Source: Cellvibrionales bacterium (lineage in GTDB: Bacteria > Pseudomonadota > Gammaproteobacteria > Pseudomonadales > JAHEGP01). From it: a DNA stretch of 7,943 nucleotides. Every line of letters starts with the position of its first letter. Positions within the stretch are counted from its first letter, which is position 1. The position numbers and the translations under genes are program-made. Positions 5,269 through 7,943 of this stretch are shown one piece after another. Location: the NCBI GenBank assembly GCA_024645065.1, contig JAHEGP010000146.1, forward strand, positions 1 through 7,943, written 5' to 3'. The notes under the pieces are model-generated. The model searched no databases. It worked only from the letters and a program-made list of their open reading frames with translations, and had not been told where the DNA came from.

Positions 5269-7188
5269 ATGACCAGGATCCGCACCCTTATTTGCCTCTC
5301 TGCCGCCCTGGTTGCGCCACTGGGGCAGGCGCAGATCAAACCCAGCGAAGCGTCGCTGCAGGACATCTATCCCGGTGCGGCCTACTCGCCCTATGCCAAG
5401 CGAGGCTTTCCCAGCCAGGTATATTGGGGCGACACCCACCTGCATACCGGCATGTCCATGGATGCCGGCCTGTTCGGCAATACCACGGGCCTGGAAACCG
5501 CCTATCGCTTTGCCCGGGGCGAGGAAGTGATGGCGGCATCGGGCCAGCCGGCGAAGCTTGGCCGCGCCCTCGACTGGATGGTGCTGACCGATCACTCCGA
5601 TGGCATGGGCATGATATTTGACCTCGCCAAGGGCACCCCGAATATCCTGAAATCCGAACAGGGCAAGCGCTGGCACGAGGCGCTCAAAAAAGGCGGCGCG
5701 GAGTCGGCTGCTGCCGCCCTGGATCTGATCACCACCTTTTCCCAGGGTAAGATGGACCCTGCCCTGATAAGCGACTATTCGCCGGGCTCACCCGCCTACG
5801 CCTCGATTTGGCAGAAGGTGGTCGATGCCGCCGAAAAATACAACGAACCCGGCCACTTCACCGCCTTTATCGGCTTCGAGTGGACCTCGCTGGTAAACGG
5901 CAACAATTTGCACCGCAATGTGGTGATCCGAGATGGCGGCGACAAGGCCAGCCGGGTGGAGCCGATGGTCACCCAGGGGCCGGGCGGCAGCACGGATCCA
6001 CTGGATCTTTACAAGTGGCTGGAAGCCTACGAGACCAAGACCGGCGGCAGCGTGTTCGCCATTTCCCATAACGGCAATCTGTCCAACGGCACCATGTTTC
6101 CCATCGACAAGCGCATTAGCGGCGGCACGGTCGACCAGAATTATGTCCAGCTGCGCGCCAAGTGGGAGCCGCTCTATGAGTACACCCAGATCAAGGGAGA
6201 TGGCGAGACCCATCCGCGCCTGTCCCCCGACGATGAATTTGCCAACTACGAAACCTGGGACGCCGGCAACCTCGATCTATCGGAAGCCAAAACCCCGGAC
6301 ATGCTGGCTCGGGAATACGCCCGGGAAGCGCTCAAGACCGGGATGAAGCTGGAGAAGTCCCTGGGAACCAACCCCTACCGCTTCGGCGCCGTGGGCTCTA
6401 CCGATAGTCACACTTCGCTGTCGACCGCCGAGGAAGAAAACTTCTTCGGCAAGGCCACCAATGCCGAACCATCACCCAAGCGGATGCAACACCCCTTTTC
6501 CAAGACCGACAAGGGTGCGTTCGAAGGTTACCAGCTGGTTGCCTCAGGCTACACCGGGGTCTGGGCGATGGAAAATACCCGCAACTCACTGTGGGACGCC
6601 ATGAAGCGGCGCGAGACCTACGCCACCACCGGCCCCCGCATGATGGTGCGCTTCTTCGGCGGCTGGAATTACACCGCCGAAGACCTCAACAGTCGCCAGC
6701 CCGCTTTTCGCGGCTATGAAAAGGGTGTACCGATGGGCGGCGAGCTGGGCAAGGCAGCGGCTTCCGCCCCCACCTTCATGGTGTATGCGCTGCGTGATCC
6801 CATTGGCGCCAACCTCGATCGCATCCAGATTGTAAAAGGCTGGATGGATACCGAAGGCAAGTTGCAGGAGAAAGTCTACGATGTCGCCTGGTCGGGGGAT
6901 CGCAAGGCCGACGCCAGGGGCAAGGTACCGGCGGTCGGCAATACCGTCGATATCAAGGCCGCCAACTGGACCAATACCATCGGTGCCTCAGAGCTCGGGT
7001 CGGTGTGGACAGACCCGGATTTCAATGCCGATGAATCGGCTTTCTACTATGCGCGGGTACTGGAAATACCCACACCGCGCTGGGTTGTCTACGACGCGCT
7101 TCGCTTCGGGGTCGATATCCCCAAGGGAGCAGAAACGACCGGCCAGGAGCGCGCCTACACCTCACCCATCTGGTATGACGCGCAATAA
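5269..7188 (+). CDS. Exported DUF3604 protein (PHP-like putative metal-dependent hydrolase)
   Basis: A 639-residue protein of the DUF3604 family (PF12228), whose substrate is not known to me. Residues 1-21 form a Sec signal peptide (basic MTRIR, hydrophobic 7-17, likely cleavage after GQA), so it acts in the periplasm or outside the cell. Metal-binding motifs in PHP-like order are DTHLH (55-59), TDHSDG (107-112), GFEWTS with Glu204 (202-207), His215, SHNG with His267 (266-269), and STDSH with Asp379/His381 (377-381). The C-terminal part includes WDAMKRRETYATTGPRMMVRFF (442-463), a family signature, and a probable beta-rich end. ATG 5269 is chosen because the signal peptide starts there and AGGAG lies 9 nt upstream; an in-frame ATG at 5215 would add 18 non-signal residues. 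Length is typical and all motifs are intact. A hairpin follows 9 bp after the stop. Hydrolase activity is inferred from motif similarity. Confidence 0.9.
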   Translation: MTRIRTLICLSAALVAPLGQAQIKPSEASLQDIYPGAAYSPYAKRGFPSQVYWGDTHLHTGMSMDAGLFGNTTGLETAYRFARGEEVMAASGQPAKLGRALDWMVLTDHSDGMGMIFDLAKGTPNILKSEQGKRWHEALKKGGAESAAAALDLITTFSQGKMDPALISDYSPGSPAYASIWQKVVDAAEKYNEPGHFTAFIGFEWTSLVNGNNLHRNVVIRDGGDKASRVEPMVTQGPGGSTDPLDLYKWLEAYETKTGGSVFAISHNGNLSNGTMFPIDKRISGGTVDQNYVQLRAKWEPLYEYTQIKGDGETHPRLSPDDEFANYETWDAGNLDLSEAKTPDMLAREYAREALKTGMKLEKSLGTNPYRFGAVGSTDSHTSLSTAEEENFFGKATNAEPSPKRMQHPFSKTDKGAFEGYQLVASGYTGVWAMENTRNSLWDAMKRRETYATTGPRMMVRFFGGWNYTAEDLNSRQPAFRGYEKGVPMGGELGKAAASAPTFMVYALRDPIGANLDRIQIVKGWMDTEGKLQEKVYDVAWSGDRKADARGKVPAVGNTVDIKAANWTNTIGASELGSVWTDPDFNADESAFYYARVLEIPTPRWVVYDALRFGVDIPKGAETTGQERAYTSPIWYDAQ

Positions 7189-7197
7189 AACTGTACA

Positions 7198-7220
7198 CCC
7201 TGGGTTAAAAAAACCCAGGG
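7198..7220. terminator. Hairpin terminator candidate after the DUF3604 gene
   Basis: CCCTGGGTT (7198-7206) pairs perfectly with AACCCAGGG (7212-7220) around an AAAAA loop, a 9-bp stem. It begins 9 bp after the DUF3604 stop. No T-run follows on the plus strand; on the minus strand a TTTTATT stretch follows after about 7 nt. It may work weakly in both directions between these convergent genes. Confidence 0.5.
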
Positions 7221-7241
7221 GGCTCCGGCTGTTCTAACGCT

Positions 7242-7265
7242 GCAGCCCATGGGTGCCAGGGCTGC
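7242..7265 (+). terminator. Second hairpin terminator candidate in the convergent gap
   Basis: GCAGCCC (7242-7248) pairs with GGGCTGC (7259-7265). TGG/CCA continues the stem past one bulged A, leaving a GTG loop: 10 base pairs in all. On the plus strand TTATT follows directly, a short U-rich tail, so it best fits termination of rightward transcripts. It ends exactly where the leftward gene's stop codon begins. Confidence 0.45.
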
Positions 7266-7943
7266 TTATTCGAACAACACCACCTCTTCGAATCGCGGCA
7301 GGGTTTGAAACGCGATCTGAGGATTTGCCGCGGCTTTTTCGCGCAAGAACGCCAGCGTGGTTTTGCTGCCACCCTCCAGCAGTGCGATTGCCGCCACCTG
7401 CCCCCGGAAGGGCCCTTCGAGCGGTGCGGTGAGGCTGTCGTAATGGATCGGGATCAGCCGACTCGGCGTTACCGAGCTTACCGTTTCGCGCCAGTAGCGT
7501 TCCCGGTAGCGTTCGGTTTGCGACCCCAGCGCACCGACCCCTAAAAACACTACGTCGGCACTCAGGCCATCCAGGGCACCCTCGATAAACCCTGCGCTGC
7601 CTGTGATTAGAAAGCTGCCCCGTGGGTGCCTGACGTGCAACACGTAGGCCTTGCCCACGCGGTAATCGAGCGCCCTGGTGGGCGGCACCAGGGGCGAGGC
7701 AATCAGTGGCTTACCCAGTACCCGCTCACGTAGCGCCGGGTTGGGAAATTCGAAGTGCTGTGATTCGATTGGCGTGATAACAAACTTTCCCAGCGCTATC
7801 GGTTCTCGGTCGGTAAGCACTCGAAGCTGCGATTCCGGCAAGCCCCAGCCCCTGCCGATATTGGCGGTGGACTGCGACCCCAGCAGCAGCGCCCCGGTGC
7901 GCCGGGCCACCTCCGGCGCGTCCATGGCGTGATCGTAGTGGGA
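7266..7943 (-). CDS. Metallo-beta-lactamase-fold hydrolase (partial, N-terminus outside window)
   Basis: The last 225 residues of a leftward protein; the frame is open to the right edge, so an ATG at 7925 is internal. The first visible residues are SHYDHAMD, which fit the end of the HxHxDH metal motif of metallo-beta-lactamase-fold hydrolases, with the leading His just outside the window. Further candidate ligands are the His in SQHFEF (visible residue 63) and the His in PIHYD (167). The expected Asp of the GDxG motif is absent: the matching place reads ITGSAGF (113-119), with Ser at 7596-7598. No transmembrane segment is visible in this part. Subfamily and substrate cannot be given; a signal peptide cannot be judged. 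It is convergent with the DUF3604 gene across 77 bp containing two hairpins. Confidence 0.8.
   Translation of the reverse strand, partial: SHYDHAMDAPEVARRTGALLLGSQSTANIGRGWGLPESQLRVLTDREPIALGKFVITPIESQHFEFPNPALRERVLGKPLIASPLVPPTRALDYRVGKAYVLHVRHPRGSFLITGSAGFIEGALDGLSADVVFLGVGALGSQTERYRERYWRETVSSVTPSRLIPIHYDSLTAPLEGPFRGQVAAIALLEGGSKTTLAFLREKAAANPQIAFQTLPRFEEVVLFE

Overview
The window looks like chromosome from a GC-rich, Gram-negative gammaproteobacterium. Evidence is the close resemblance of two enzymes to E. coli FolM and Ahr, a typical lipoprotein signal, two Sec-type signal peptides and sigma70-like promoters. A marine Cellvibrionales-type lineage (Halieaceae/Spongiibacteraceae) is a guess, based on the DUF3604 protein and a small exported protein carrying an 'EEVVVVG' motif. 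No tRNA, rRNA, CRISPR array, insertion sequence or phage gene was seen.

Left edge (1-278): the last codons of an unidentified gene, then about 236 bp without a convincing gene. This gap holds a strong leftward promoter-like sequence, a rightward promoter candidate for folM, three inverted repeats and a possible 11-codon leader ORF.

Right-pointing operon (279-3115): folM (dihydromonapterin/dihydrofolate reductase), a bacterial iron-sulfur photolyase of the PhrB (6-4) type, and a DUF1499 lipoprotein, with gaps of 28 and 46 bp. A pterin reductase next to a photolyase family that uses flavin and a lumazine antenna suggests a light/UV-response unit. The lipoprotein is the unexplained member.

Middle (3133-4837): a convergent NADPH-type zinc aldehyde reductase (Ahr-like). 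It is divergent from a small exported protein of unknown function. The 256 bp between them carries an 11-bp tandem direct repeat and a good rightward promoter.

Right part (4949-7943): an 81-residue, arginine-rich protein with repeated (D/E)RRS units, then a 639-residue exported DUF3604 protein with PHP-like metal-binding motifs. Two hairpins fill the convergent gap before a leftward metallo-beta-lactamase-fold protein, which is cut by the window edge inside its HxHxDH motif. No functional link is evident between these genes and the folM-photolyase operon.
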